From the NCBI GenBank assembly GCA_035690725.1, contig DASSKF010000058.1, positions 1-33,155 on the forward strand: a DNA stretch of 33,155 nucleotides. The letters run 5' to 3'. Position 1 is the first letter of the stretch; every line of letters begins with the position of its first letter. This document shows, piece after piece, positions 7,742 through 15,141 of the stretch. Both the position numbers and the translations under genes were made by a program. The notes below the pieces were generated by a model that worked only from the letters and a program-made list of their open reading frames with translations, searched no databases and was not told where the DNA came from. The stretch is from DASSKF01 sp035690725 (GTDB lineage: Bacteria; Actinomycetota; Actinomycetes; Actinomycetales; Dermatophilaceae).

Positions 7742-9766
7742 TCAGCGACCGGAACGCCGGATCGCCTCCCAGATCTGCCGCACGGCGGGCGCCGCGGTGG
7801 ACGCGCCGGTGCCGCCCTGCGGCACGACCACGACGACCGCGTAGCGCGGGTCGGTCGTCGGCCCGTAGCTGGCGAACCACGAGGTGGCGTCCTGCCCGAA
7901 CACCTCGGCGGTGCCGGTCTTGCCGGCGAGCGGGTAGTCGTCGAGCGGGAACCCGCTGAACGCCCCCGCGGCCGTCCCCTTCCGGACCACGGCCGCCAGC
8001 CCGCGGTGCATCAGCCGCAGCAGGTCCGGGGCGAGGTCGACCCGGCCGGCCCGCTCCGGCTCGATGGTCCGGACGGTCCGGCCGGCCGGCGTGCGCACGG
8101 CGGCTCCGACGTGGGGGGTCCACAGCGTGCCGCCGTTGGCGACCGCGGCGTAGACCACGGCCATCTGGAGCGGCGTGACGGCGGTGTCCCCCTGGCCGAT
8201 GGCGAAGTTGACCGCGTCGCCGGGGCGGTACTCCCCGCCGTGGCGGCAGTTGTCCCGGGCCAGCGCGCGCAGGTAGCGCGCCCGGTTGCGGTCCTCCACC
8301 TGCGGGTAGCCCTCCCGCGCGCGCCGGCAGGTCTCGTCCCGGGACTCGACCCACCGGTCGTGCTTCCACTGCCGGTCGGCGATCCGCCCGGCGCTCTCCC
8401 CCGGCAGGTCGACGCCGGTCGACGAGCCGAGCCCGAACGCCCGTGCCATGTCGACGAACGGCCCGGTCGTCGACAGCGGCGCGTCGGGGCCGCCGGCCCG
8501 CTTCCAGGCCCGGTAGGCGAACCGGTAGAAGACCGTGTCGCAGGACACCTCCAGCGCCTTGGCCAGCCCGATCGGCCCGTACGCCTCGGACTCGTAGTTG
8601 TGGAAGACCCGGTCGCCGACGCGCACTCCCGAGGTGCACCGGTAGGTGCCGTGCAGCCGCACCCCGTCCTTCACGGCCGCGGGCAGCGAGACCACCTTGA
8701 ACGTCGACGCCGGCGGGTACTGCCCGGCGATCGCCCGGTCCACGAGCGGCGTGCCCGCCTGGGGGTCGGTCAGGCGGGCGAGGTCGCGCTCGCTGATGCC
8801 CCCGGTCCAGACCTCCGGGCGGTATGCCGGGTGGCTGGCGAGCGCGACCACCGCTCCCGTGCGCACGTCCAGGACGACGGCCGCGCCGGAGTCGGCCTGC
8901 TTCTCCCCCCGCCGGTGCGCGGCCCGGACGGCCCGGTCGAGGGCGCGCTCGGCAGCCCGCTGGATGGGGGGCGAGATGTGCGTGACGAGGTCGTTGCCGG
9001 GCACCGGGTCGGCGTGGTCCACCCGGTGCAGCACGGCCCCGCGCGGGTCGATGGCGACGGTGGTGGAGCCGGGCGTCCCGCGGAGCACGTCGTCGTAGGC
9101 GGCCTCCAGCCCCGCGCGACCGACCAGCGCGGTGTCGGACAGGTCGGGATCCTGTTCGGCCTCCTCGGCGGTCGGCCGGCCCAGGTAGCCGACCAGGTGG
9201 GCCGCGTTCACGTGGTCCGGGTGCGGGTAGTCCCGGACCGGGTCGGCCTCGACCGCCACGCCGGGGAGCTGCTCCGGCCGCTCGAGGAGGCTGAGCGCCA
9301 CCCGCGGCGGCAGGTGCGTCGCGACGGGGACGGGCCGGTAGGGCGAGCCGTTCCAGCAGACCGGCGGCGCGGGCGCCCCCTCGGTCCCGCACAGCCGGGT
9401 GCGCCCCCACAGCTGCTCGAACGGCAGGTCGAGCCGCCGCGCCAGCCGGTGCACCAGCGCGCGCCCGCCGTCGGGGGCGTCGAGGAGCACCGAGCGGTCG
9501 ATGGTGACGACCGTGGTGGCCCGGTTGTCCACGAGCGGCCGGCCGTTCGCGGCGAGGATGCGGCCGCGCACCGCCGGAGTGCTCACCTGTCGCGTGTTGA
9601 CCGTCCGCGACGCGGCCGCGTAGTCGTGGTGCTGCAGCAGCTGGACCTGGGCGAGGCGGCCCACCAGGGTCGTCATCAGCAGCAGCACCACCCCGATGAA
9701 CACCGCGAGCCGTGTGCCGTGGCGCGGCACGGTGCCCCCGGCACCGGTGCGCGTCCGTCGCCTCAC
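7742..9766 (-). CDS. mrdA: Penicillin-binding protein 2, elongation-specific transpeptidase
   Basis: This 674-residue class B PBP cross-links peptidoglycan in the elongation complex with MreBCD and RodA. One N-terminal membrane anchor (LAVFIGVVLLLMTTLVGRLAQVQ) is followed by the pedestal (RGRILAANGRPLVDN) and then the transpeptidase domain. Its three active-site motifs are all present: STFK with nucleophile Ser354 and Lys357, SCD at 408-410, and KTGT at 616-619. Several Cys lie in the outer domain (LCGTEG...PVCWNG, YRCTSG, ETCRRA, DNCRHG) and could form disulfides. The GTG start overlaps the mreD stop by GTGA, so all three downstream mre genes are coupled. The usual partner rodA (mrdB) is not downstream; the next gene is rpsO. 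Confidence 0.95.
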   Translation of the reverse strand: MRRRTRTGAGGTVPRHGTRLAVFIGVVLLLMTTLVGRLAQVQLLQHHDYAAASRTVNTRQVSTPAVRGRILAANGRPLVDNRATTVVTIDRSVLLDAPDGGRALVHRLARRLDLPFEQLWGRTRLCGTEGAPAPPVCWNGSPYRPVPVATHLPPRVALSLLERPEQLPGVAVEADPVRDYPHPDHVNAAHLVGYLGRPTAEEAEQDPDLSDTALVGRAGLEAAYDDVLRGTPGSTTVAIDPRGAVLHRVDHADPVPGNDLVTHISPPIQRAAERALDRAVRAAHRRGEKQADSGAAVVLDVRTGAVVALASHPAYRPEVWTGGISERDLARLTDPQAGTPLVDRAIAGQYPPASTFKVVSLPAAVKDGVRLHGTYRCTSGVRVGDRVFHNYESEAYGPIGLAKALEVSCDTVFYRFAYRAWKRAGGPDAPLSTTGPFVDMARAFGLGSSTGVDLPGESAGRIADRQWKHDRWVESRDETCRRAREGYPQVEDRNRARYLRALARDNCRHGGEYRPGDAVNFAIGQGDTAVTPLQMAVVYAAVANGGTLWTPHVGAAVRTPAGRTVRTIEPERAGRVDLAPDLLRLMHRGLAAVVRKGTAAGAFSGFPLDDYPLAGKTGTAEVFGQDATSWFASYGPTTDPRYAVVVVVPQGGTGASTAAPAVRQIWEAIRRSGR

Positions 9767-10260
9767 GCCCACCTCCGCCGGACCAGCGCGCGCTCGAGCC
9801 GCAGCAGCGCCGGGACCGCGAGCGCGCCGACCACGGTGGTGAACAACACCGACCAGCCGGCGTCGGCCCAGGCGAAGGCACCCCCGCGGCTCGCGGTGAC
9901 CAGCCAGACGCACAGCTCCACGACCGCGGCGGCCGCCGCGGTCACGACGGCGGGCAGCAGCGGCGACCAGGTCACCCACCGGCGGGACAGCCCGCTGAGG
10001 GCCGCGGCCGCGGCATACACGAGGGCCGTGGCACCGAGCGGGTGGCCGGCGGGCGGGACCAGGTCGACCACCCAGCCGGCCAGCAGCCCGACGAGGGCGC
10101 CCGAGGTGGGGCCGCGCAGCATCGCGGCGGCGACGACCACGACGAGCACCAGGTCGGGCAGGGCGCCACCGAGCCGGGGCAGCAGGCTGGCATCGAGGCA
10201 GGCGAGCGCGACCACCAGCAGGAACCGCAGCAGGTCCCACGCGCTCGGTCGCCAGCTCAC
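9763..10260 (-). CDS. mreD: Rod-shape determining membrane protein MreD
   Basis: This 165-residue, very hydrophobic protein has about five membrane segments, starting with LLRFLLVVALACLDASLLPRL. That is typical for MreD, which connects MreC and the wall-elongation enzymes in the membrane. Sequence conservation in MreD is low, so the call rests on length, topology and its position between mreC and mrdA. Both ends are GTGA overlaps (start with the mreC stop, stop with the mrdA start). The start codon is GTG. Confidence 0.9.
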   Translation of the reverse strand: MSWRPSAWDLLRFLLVVALACLDASLLPRLGGALPDLVLVVVVAAAMLRGPTSGALVGLLAGWVVDLVPPAGHPLGATALVYAAAAALSGLSRRWVTWSPLLPAVVTAAAAAVVELCVWLVTASRGGAFAWADAGWSVLFTTVVGALAVPALLRLERALVRRRWA

Positions 10261-11090
10261 GACGTCCCTCCCCCGGTCGCGGCCGGACGGGCCGCGCGGC
10301 GCGCCTCGGCCAGCACGACGCCGACGACGTCCAGCGCCGAGGTGTCCACGAACGGCTGCACCACCGCGGTGCGCCCGAGCTGCCCACGCGGCGGGTCCAC
10401 CGCGACGACCCGTCCGAGCGGGACGTCCGGCACGTAGGGGCGGTGGTCGACGCTGCCGAGCGTGCGCACCCGGTCACCGGCGTGCACCCGGCCCTGCTGG
10501 ACGAGGGTGAGGGTGAGCTGACCGGGGTCACGCGGCGGGACACCGGGCGCGGGCGCAGCACTCACCGCGCCCAGCACCCCGCTGTCACCGACGCGTACGC
10601 CGACCGTGACGTCCTCGTCGCCGAGCACGAGCACGTCGCAGGTCCACGGTGCCGTGGACACGACCCGGCCGACCAGGCCCTCCGGCGCGAGCACGGTCAG
10701 CCCCGGGGTGACGCCGTCCCGGGCACCGACGTCCAGCGTCACCCGGCGGGTGCCCGGCAGCCGGTCGCTGCCGAAGCCGACCACCCGGGCCGGGACCACG
10801 TCGCGGCCGCGGGCGCCGGGCGAGCGGAGCAGCTCGGCCTCCGCCGCGGCCCGGTGGACCGCGTCGCGCTGCTCCTGCAGCTGTCGGCGCAGCCGGTCGC
10901 GCTCGTCGCGCAGGCGCTCGACCTCGCCGCGGTGGTCCGGGCTGAGCAGCTCCTCGACCGGGCCGAGCGCGGCGGCCGCACCGGCCGTCACCGGATCGGT
11001 GAGGGAGGGCCGCGCCACGTCGACCCCGAGGACGACGACGGTCGCCGCCACGAGGGCGGCGAGCACGCGGCGGCCGGACGGGCTGGACAC
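10257..11090 (-). CDS. mreC: Rod-shape determining protein MreC
   Basis: This 277-residue protein has one N-terminal membrane helix (VLAALVAATVVVLGVDV). A coiled coil of about residues 52-92 (GEVERLRDERDRLRRQLQEQRD) comes next, then the extracellular beta-rich MreC domain with VGFGSDRLPGTRRVTLDVGARDGVTPG and APEGLVGRVV, the family's hallmark. MreC dimers scaffold PBP2 outside the membrane. It starts with GTG 4 bases after the mreB stop and overlaps mreD by GTGA. The C-terminal tail after VVLAEARR is short and Ala/Gly-rich. Confidence 0.95.
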   Translation of the reverse strand: MSSPSGRRVLAALVAATVVVLGVDVARPSLTDPVTAGAAAALGPVEELLSPDHRGEVERLRDERDRLRRQLQEQRDAVHRAAAEAELLRSPGARGRDVVPARVVGFGSDRLPGTRRVTLDVGARDGVTPGLTVLAPEGLVGRVVSTAPWTCDVLVLGDEDVTVGVRVGDSGVLGAVSAAPAPGVPPRDPGQLTLTLVQQGRVHAGDRVRTLGSVDHRPYVPDVPLGRVVAVDPPRGQLGRTAVVQPFVDTSALDVVGVVLAEARRAARPAATGGGTS

Positions 11091-11094
11091 GTGA

Positions 11095-12138
11095 TCAGGC
11101 GGTGCGCTCGGGGCCGTACCGCCGCCCGGCGCCGGCGACGTCGCTGCCGACGAGCACCCGCTGCAGCGAGGAGAACTCCTCGACGCAGCGTCCCGCGCCC
11201 CGGGCCACCGAGCGCAGCGGGTCCTCGGCGACCCGGACCGGCACGCCCAGCTCGACCCGCATCCGCTCGTCGATCCCCCGCAGCAGCGCGCCGCCCCCGG
11301 TCAGCACGATGCCGCGGTCGAGCAGGTCGCCGGCGAGCTCCGGCGGGCACACGTCCAGCGTCGCCCGCACCACCTCGACCATCCGCAGCACCGGCGCCTC
11401 GATGGCGCGCCGGATCTCCCGGGACCCCACGGTGACGGTGGTCGGGAGGCCGGTCGCCAGGTCGCGCCCGCGGACGCGCGCCTCGACCTCCTCGCGCAGC
11501 GGGAAGGCCGAGCCGGCCCGGACCTTGAGGTCCTCGGCGCTGCGCTCGCCCAGGAGCAGGGAGTACTCCCCCTTGAGATGGGCGGTGATCGCCTCGTCGA
11601 CCTCGTCCCCGCCGAGCCGCAGCGTCCGGGCCGCGACGATGCCGCCGAGGCTGACGACGGCGACGTCGGTGGTCCCGCCGCCGATGTCGACGACGGTGCT
11701 GGCGCGGGTCTCGTTGACCGGCAGGTCGGCGCCGATCGCCGCCGCCACCGGCTCCTCGATGACGAAGACCTGCCGGGCCCCGGCGCGGGTGGCCGCGTCC
11801 TCGAGCGCCCGGCGCTCCACACCGGTCACCTCACTGGGGACGCACACCACCATCCGCGGGCGCAGCAGCCGGGAGGGGCGGACCCGGTCGACGAACCAGC
11901 GCAGCATCCGCTCGGCGACGTCCGGATCGGAGACCACGCCGTCGCGCAGCGGCCGGACGGCCCGCAGGTGGCCGGGCGTGCGGCCGAGCATCGCGTGCGC
12001 GTCGCGGCCGGCCGCGACCACGCGGCCCGTGGCGCCCTCGACGGCGACCACGGACGGCTCCTCGAGGACGATCCCCCGGCCTCGCTGGTAGACCAGCGTG
12101 TTCGTGGTCCCGAGGTCGACGGCGAGGTCCCGGCCCAT
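11095..12138 (-). CDS. mreB: Actin-like rod-shape determining protein MreB
   Basis: This 347-residue actin homologue polymerises under the membrane and positions the lateral-wall synthesis complex. Phosphate-1 loop DLGTTNT is at residues 8-14, phosphate-2 VVDIGGGTTDVAVV at about 149-162, and the adenosine motif GIVLTGGGALLRGID lies near the C-terminus. The chosen ATG (MGRDLAVDLG) matches the family start closely. A GTG nine codons upstream would also be possible. It heads mreBCD-mrdA and lies 82 bases downstream of a co-directional MFS gene, a gap that shows no clear promoter. In Streptomyces this cluster is next to ndk; here ndk is about 4.7 kb away, with the MFS/MarR and oxygenase units between. 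Confidence 0.96.
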   Translation of the reverse strand: MGRDLAVDLGTTNTLVYQRGRGIVLEEPSVVAVEGATGRVVAAGRDAHAMLGRTPGHLRAVRPLRDGVVSDPDVAERMLRWFVDRVRPSRLLRPRMVVCVPSEVTGVERRALEDAATRAGARQVFVIEEPVAAAIGADLPVNETRASTVVDIGGGTTDVAVVSLGGIVAARTLRLGGDEVDEAITAHLKGEYSLLLGERSAEDLKVRAGSAFPLREEVEARVRGRDLATGLPTTVTVGSREIRRAIEAPVLRMVEVVRATLDVCPPELAGDLLDRGIVLTGGGALLRGIDERMRVELGVPVRVAEDPLRSVARGAGRCVEEFSSLQRVLVGSDVAGAGRRYGPERTA

Positions 12139-12220
12139 GGCCGACCACCCACGCCAGTTGCCCACGCGCAGATGGTACGGGGCGGGACGCCGACGACGGG
12201 AGGCGCGGACCGCTGCCTGC

Positions 12221-13495
12221 TCAGGACGCGAGCGCGACGTCCACCTGGCTGCGTGCCTCCGCACCGGGGGCCGCGGCGTCCGGCGCCCCCGCCGGCCGGC
12301 GCAGGAGGGCACGCAGCCGCCATGCGGCATACACCGCCACGGCGCTGATGAGCAGGTGGGCGACCACGAACAGGCCCGACTGCCCGGCCCCGAGCGCGAG
12401 CCCGGCGAGCAGCGGGCCGGCCGCGGACACGCCGGTCTGCAGGGCGGCGAAGAAGCCGAGGGTGGTGCCGACCATGCCGGCCGGCGCCAGGCTCGCGGTG
12501 AGCGGGTTGAGCACGGGGGCGTACATCGTCTCCCCGATGCCGAAGATCCCGTAGACGCCGATGAACACCAGCGATGCCTGCGCCGGCAGCTGCGCGGCGC
12601 CGGCCAACAGCACCCAGGAGAACACCCAGATGCTGCCGACCACGATCAGCAGGCTCGGGGCCGAGCGCTTCGCGGTGAACCGGACGACGAGCATCTGCAG
12701 GACGATGATGACGACGCAGTTGACGGCCGCCGCCGTGCCGACCGACTGCGCGGGGATGTCCAGCACGGTGATGGCGTAGGCGGGCAGGCCCGACTCGAAC
12801 TGGGCGTAGAAGCCGAGCGCGAGGGCCACGGTGACCAGCGCCGTCCAGCGCAGGGCCGGGCTGGCCAGGATCAGCCGGACCACGTCCCAGGCACCCACGC
12901 CGTCCTCGACCGCCCCGAGGTCGCCCGCCCGCACCGCCGCCGGGGCGCGCCAGCCGGCGGCCACCAACAGCAGCGCCGCGAGCAGGAAGCCGAGCGCGGC
13001 GACGAGGAACGCCGAGGTCATGCCGTCCGTCCGGTGCAGGTCGACCAGGTAGCCGGCGGCGAACGCGCCCACCGCCATGCCGAGGGCCTGCCCGCTGAAC
13101 ATCAGGGCAAACACGCGCCGGCGGTGCTCGGCCGGCACCCAGCGCAGCACGAGGACCTGCTGGGCCGGGGTGCCTGCGGTGACCGCCAGGCCGAGTGCGA
13201 GCATGCCGCCGAGGAAGGTGAAGGGAGTGCCCGCGACGATGAGGGACAGCGCGACGGCCACCGCCGCGAGCCGGGTGAGCACCGCGACCCGGACCGGGGA
13301 GTGGCGGTCGGCCAGTCGCCCGCTCACGGGTGCCGCGACGAGCGCCCCGATCGAGAAGAGGCTCGACGCGGCCGCGGCCACGAGGCCGCCCCAGCCGCGG
13401 GTGTCCGCGGCGTACGCGTACTGGTACGGCAGCACCGTCCCCCACCCGACGGTGCTGACGGTCGCTGACAGGACCAACAGGTGTGCACGCTTCAC
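12221..13495 (-). CDS. MFS transporter, 12-helix drug-efflux type
   Basis: This protein of about 424 residues has two six-helix halves. The motif A-like loop after helix 2 reads GRLADRHSPVRVAV, and PYQYAYAADTRGWGGL lies between helices 1 and 2. It resembles DHA1-type exporters; the substrate is unknown. The start is one of two adjacent GTG codons. I chose the second because GGAGG lies only one base before the first and four before the second. It is divergent from a MarR-family gene across a 97-base gap full of TTCGA half-sites, so it is most likely repressed by that regulator and induced by a compound it exports. mreB follows 82 bases downstream on the same strand. Confidence 0.88.
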   Translation of the reverse strand: MKRAHLLVLSATVSTVGWGTVLPYQYAYAADTRGWGGLVAAAASSLFSIGALVAAPVSGRLADRHSPVRVAVLTRLAAVAVALSLIVAGTPFTFLGGMLALGLAVTAGTPAQQVLVLRWVPAEHRRRVFALMFSGQALGMAVGAFAAGYLVDLHRTDGMTSAFLVAALGFLLAALLLVAAGWRAPAAVRAGDLGAVEDGVGAWDVVRLILASPALRWTALVTVALALGFYAQFESGLPAYAITVLDIPAQSVGTAAAVNCVVIIVLQMLVVRFTAKRSAPSLLIVVGSIWVFSWVLLAGAAQLPAQASLVFIGVYGIFGIGETMYAPVLNPLTASLAPAGMVGTTLGFFAALQTGVSAAGPLLAGLALGAGQSGLFVVAHLLISAVAVYAAWRLRALLRRPAGAPDAAAPGAEARSQVDVALAS

Positions 13496-13512
13496 CACGC
13501 CTCCACGGCTCG

Positions 13513-13577
13513 TTCGATGGACTGAGAGGGCTAGTTCGAAATGAGAGAGTTAGAAGTCGAATGATTCGACCTCGAAA
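13513..13577. promoter_or_regulatory. Candidate MarR operator array
   Basis: In the 97-base divergent gap, TTCGA/TCGAA half-sites occur at 13513, 13535 (as the palindrome TTCGAA), 13557, 13565 and 13572. The third and fourth form the perfect palindrome GTCGAAT-G-ATTCGAC (13556-13570). The region is clearly AT-richer than its surroundings. A TAGCAT at 13581-13586 could be the -10 of the regulator gene. Binding by the adjacent MarR protein would silence both genes; that is inference from position and symmetry. Confidence 0.65.
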
Positions 13578-13592
13578 GAGTAGCATGGGACG

Positions 13593-14165
13593 ATGGTCGG
13601 CATGACGGCACCACGGGGAGGCCACCGGCGCACGCGGTCGGCGCAGCAGCGCTACCGCAGCGACGTCGCGGCCTACGTCGCCGCCGGCGGTGACGAGACC
13701 GTCCAACGGGTGATCACGGCGGTCAGCGGCCTGCAGCGGCGGCTCGGCCAGTGGTACGCCCGCCAGCTCAGCGAGCTGGAGCTCTCCCAGGGCGAGTGGA
13801 CCGTCATGTCGCGCCTCGCCACCTGCGAGGTCGGCGAGCGCCTCACGCCCACCCAGCTCGCCGACGCCACCAACATCGCCCCCTCCTCGATGACGCACCG
13901 GCTGGACCGGATGAGCGAGCGGGGCCTGATCGCGCGGGACACCGACCCGGAGAACCGGACCCGGATCCTGATCTCGCTGACCGAGCCGGGCTGGCAGCTG
14001 TTCACCCAGGCCGTGCGCGAGGCCAACCTGGTCGAGTCGGACGTCCTCGCTCCGCTCACGCACGACCAGCGCGACGAGCTGGCCACGCTGCTGGAGATCT
14101 GCATCGCCGGCCTCGAGGAGCTCGAGGAGGCAGAGGCGGCCGACACCGCCGAACAGGAGCCCTGA
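13593..14165 (+). CDS. MarR-family transcriptional regulator
   Basis: This 190-residue winged-helix repressor has the order helices, wHTH, wing, helices. The DNA-binding part includes LSQGEWTVMSRLATCEVGERLTPTQLADATNIAPSSMTHRLDRMSERGLI (recognition helix APSSMTHRLDRM). The wing RDTDPENRTRILISLTEPG is the classic MarR signature with the conserved Asp and Arg. A basic N-terminal extension (HRRTRSAQQRYRSD) and a Glu-rich tail flank the core. Start could be this ATG or the one three codons later. It is divergent from the MFS exporter and presumably controls it and itself through the TTCGA array. Confidence 0.93.
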   Translation: MVGMTAPRGGHRRTRSAQQRYRSDVAAYVAAGGDETVQRVITAVSGLQRRLGQWYARQLSELELSQGEWTVMSRLATCEVGERLTPTQLADATNIAPSSMTHRLDRMSERGLIARDTDPENRTRILISLTEPGWQLFTQAVREANLVESDVLAPLTHDQRDELATLLEICIAGLEELEEAEAADTAEQEP

Positions 14166-14192
14166 GCACCGGTCCCCTCGCCGAACGCCGGC

Positions 14193-14222
14193 GTCAGGGG
14201 GCCGGCCGTCAGGGGGCCGGCC
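14193..14222. repeat. 15-base tandem duplication over a stop codon
   Basis: Two perfect adjacent copies of GTCAGGGGGCCGGCC occur here. The second contains the stop codon of the sucrase/ferredoxin-like gene (minus strand), and the first repeats the same stop context just after it. It looks like a recent slippage duplication. Confidence 0.85.
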
Positions 14223-15135
14223 GAACCCGCCTGACCACGAACGTCCGGGCCGTGGCGTCCCGCGGCGCCCGGCAGGTCAGGCGCGCCTCGGGGGCCGCCT
14301 GCTGCTCCAGCTCGACCTCGACCGGGCCGGCTGATCCGTCGTCCGCGGCGCGCTCCAGGACCACCCGCCACACCGACGCCGCCACCTGCTCGACCCGGCG
14401 GCTGCGGAACAGCTCCCCCTCGGCCCGCCCCTGCCGGTGCAGCTCGGCGATCGCGGCCTGGGCCACCGGCGGCTCGTGGCTCACCCCGCGCAGGTACTCA
14501 CCGCGGACCCGTCCGGCGAGGTGGTCGCCGACCACCTCCACGGTGTCGTCCCCACCGAGGCCGCCGTAGTAGGCGCCGTCGGGCAGCACGACCACGTTGC
14601 CGGCGAACCGGCACCCACCGACGTGCGAGCACTCCCACGTCTGCTCGGGCCACCGCTCCTGCAGCGCGGCGGCCACCGGGCGCCCGCGCACCGCACAGCA
14701 CACGTCGTGCCGCCCGTGGGCACAGACGAGCAGGAGCGGGAGTCCCCGGGCGGCCGGCGGCCCGTCCCGGGGGTCGCGCGCGCCGGCGAGGGCCGGGACC
14801 GCGTCGAGCAGGTCGCCCTCGGCCTGCCAGTCGCCCCACACCTGGGCCTGTGGGCGCGCCGACCCGAGCCCGTGCACGACAGCCCAGGACCGCCGTGACC
14901 GGTGCGCCCGGCGACCGGGCCGGCGCACGAGCAGGATGCGTGCGCCCGCGTCCGCAGCGGCCTGCTGCAGCCGCCGCTGCACGGGGACGGACAGGCCGGA
15001 TCCGCCGAACGCGTCGGCCGGCCACGGGCCGGGGTGCTCGATGAGGAACCACGCGCGGGCGGGCGCGGCGGTGCCGGCCATCGGGTCGCCGCGGCCGCGG
15101 GCGGCGTCGGAGCAGGGAGGTGACAGGGGCGGCAT
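14209..15135 (-). CDS. Sucrase/ferredoxin-like family protein (thioredoxin-fold [2Fe-2S])
   Basis: This 308-residue protein belongs to the sucrase/ferredoxin-like family, a thioredoxin-fold group that usually binds a [2Fe-2S] cluster. The signature is CAHGRHDVCCAVRGRPV (Cys138, Cys146, Cys147) followed by WECSHVGGCRFAGNVVVLPDGAYYGGL (Cys169, His171, Cys175). Function is unknown for most bacterial members; an electron-transfer role is inferred from the cluster ligands. The start is uncertain: the ATG used here lies 6 bases after the oxygenase stop, and an ATG 18 codons downstream (MAGTAAPARAWFLIEHPG) fits the family N-terminus equally well. It is the last gene of the repeat protein-oxygenase unit, and its stop codon lies in a 15-base duplication. 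Confidence 0.85.
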   Translation of the reverse strand: MPPLSPPCSDAARGRGDPMAGTAAPARAWFLIEHPGPWPADAFGGSGLSVPVQRRLQQAAADAGARILLVRRPGRRAHRSRRSWAVVHGLGSARPQAQVWGDWQAEGDLLDAVPALAGARDPRDGPPAARGLPLLLVCAHGRHDVCCAVRGRPVAAALQERWPEQTWECSHVGGCRFAGNVVVLPDGAYYGGLGGDDTVEVVGDHLAGRVRGEYLRGVSHEPPVAQAAIAELHRQGRAEGELFRSRRVEQVAASVWRVVLERAADDGSAGPVEVELEQQAAPEARLTCRAPRDATARTFVVRRVRPAP

Positions 15136-15141
15136 ACCGGC

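Noticed and set aside
14172..14371. Overlap of minus-strand frames with the marR gene
   Set aside because: The minus-strand frames there lack family similarity; MarR on the plus strand is clear.
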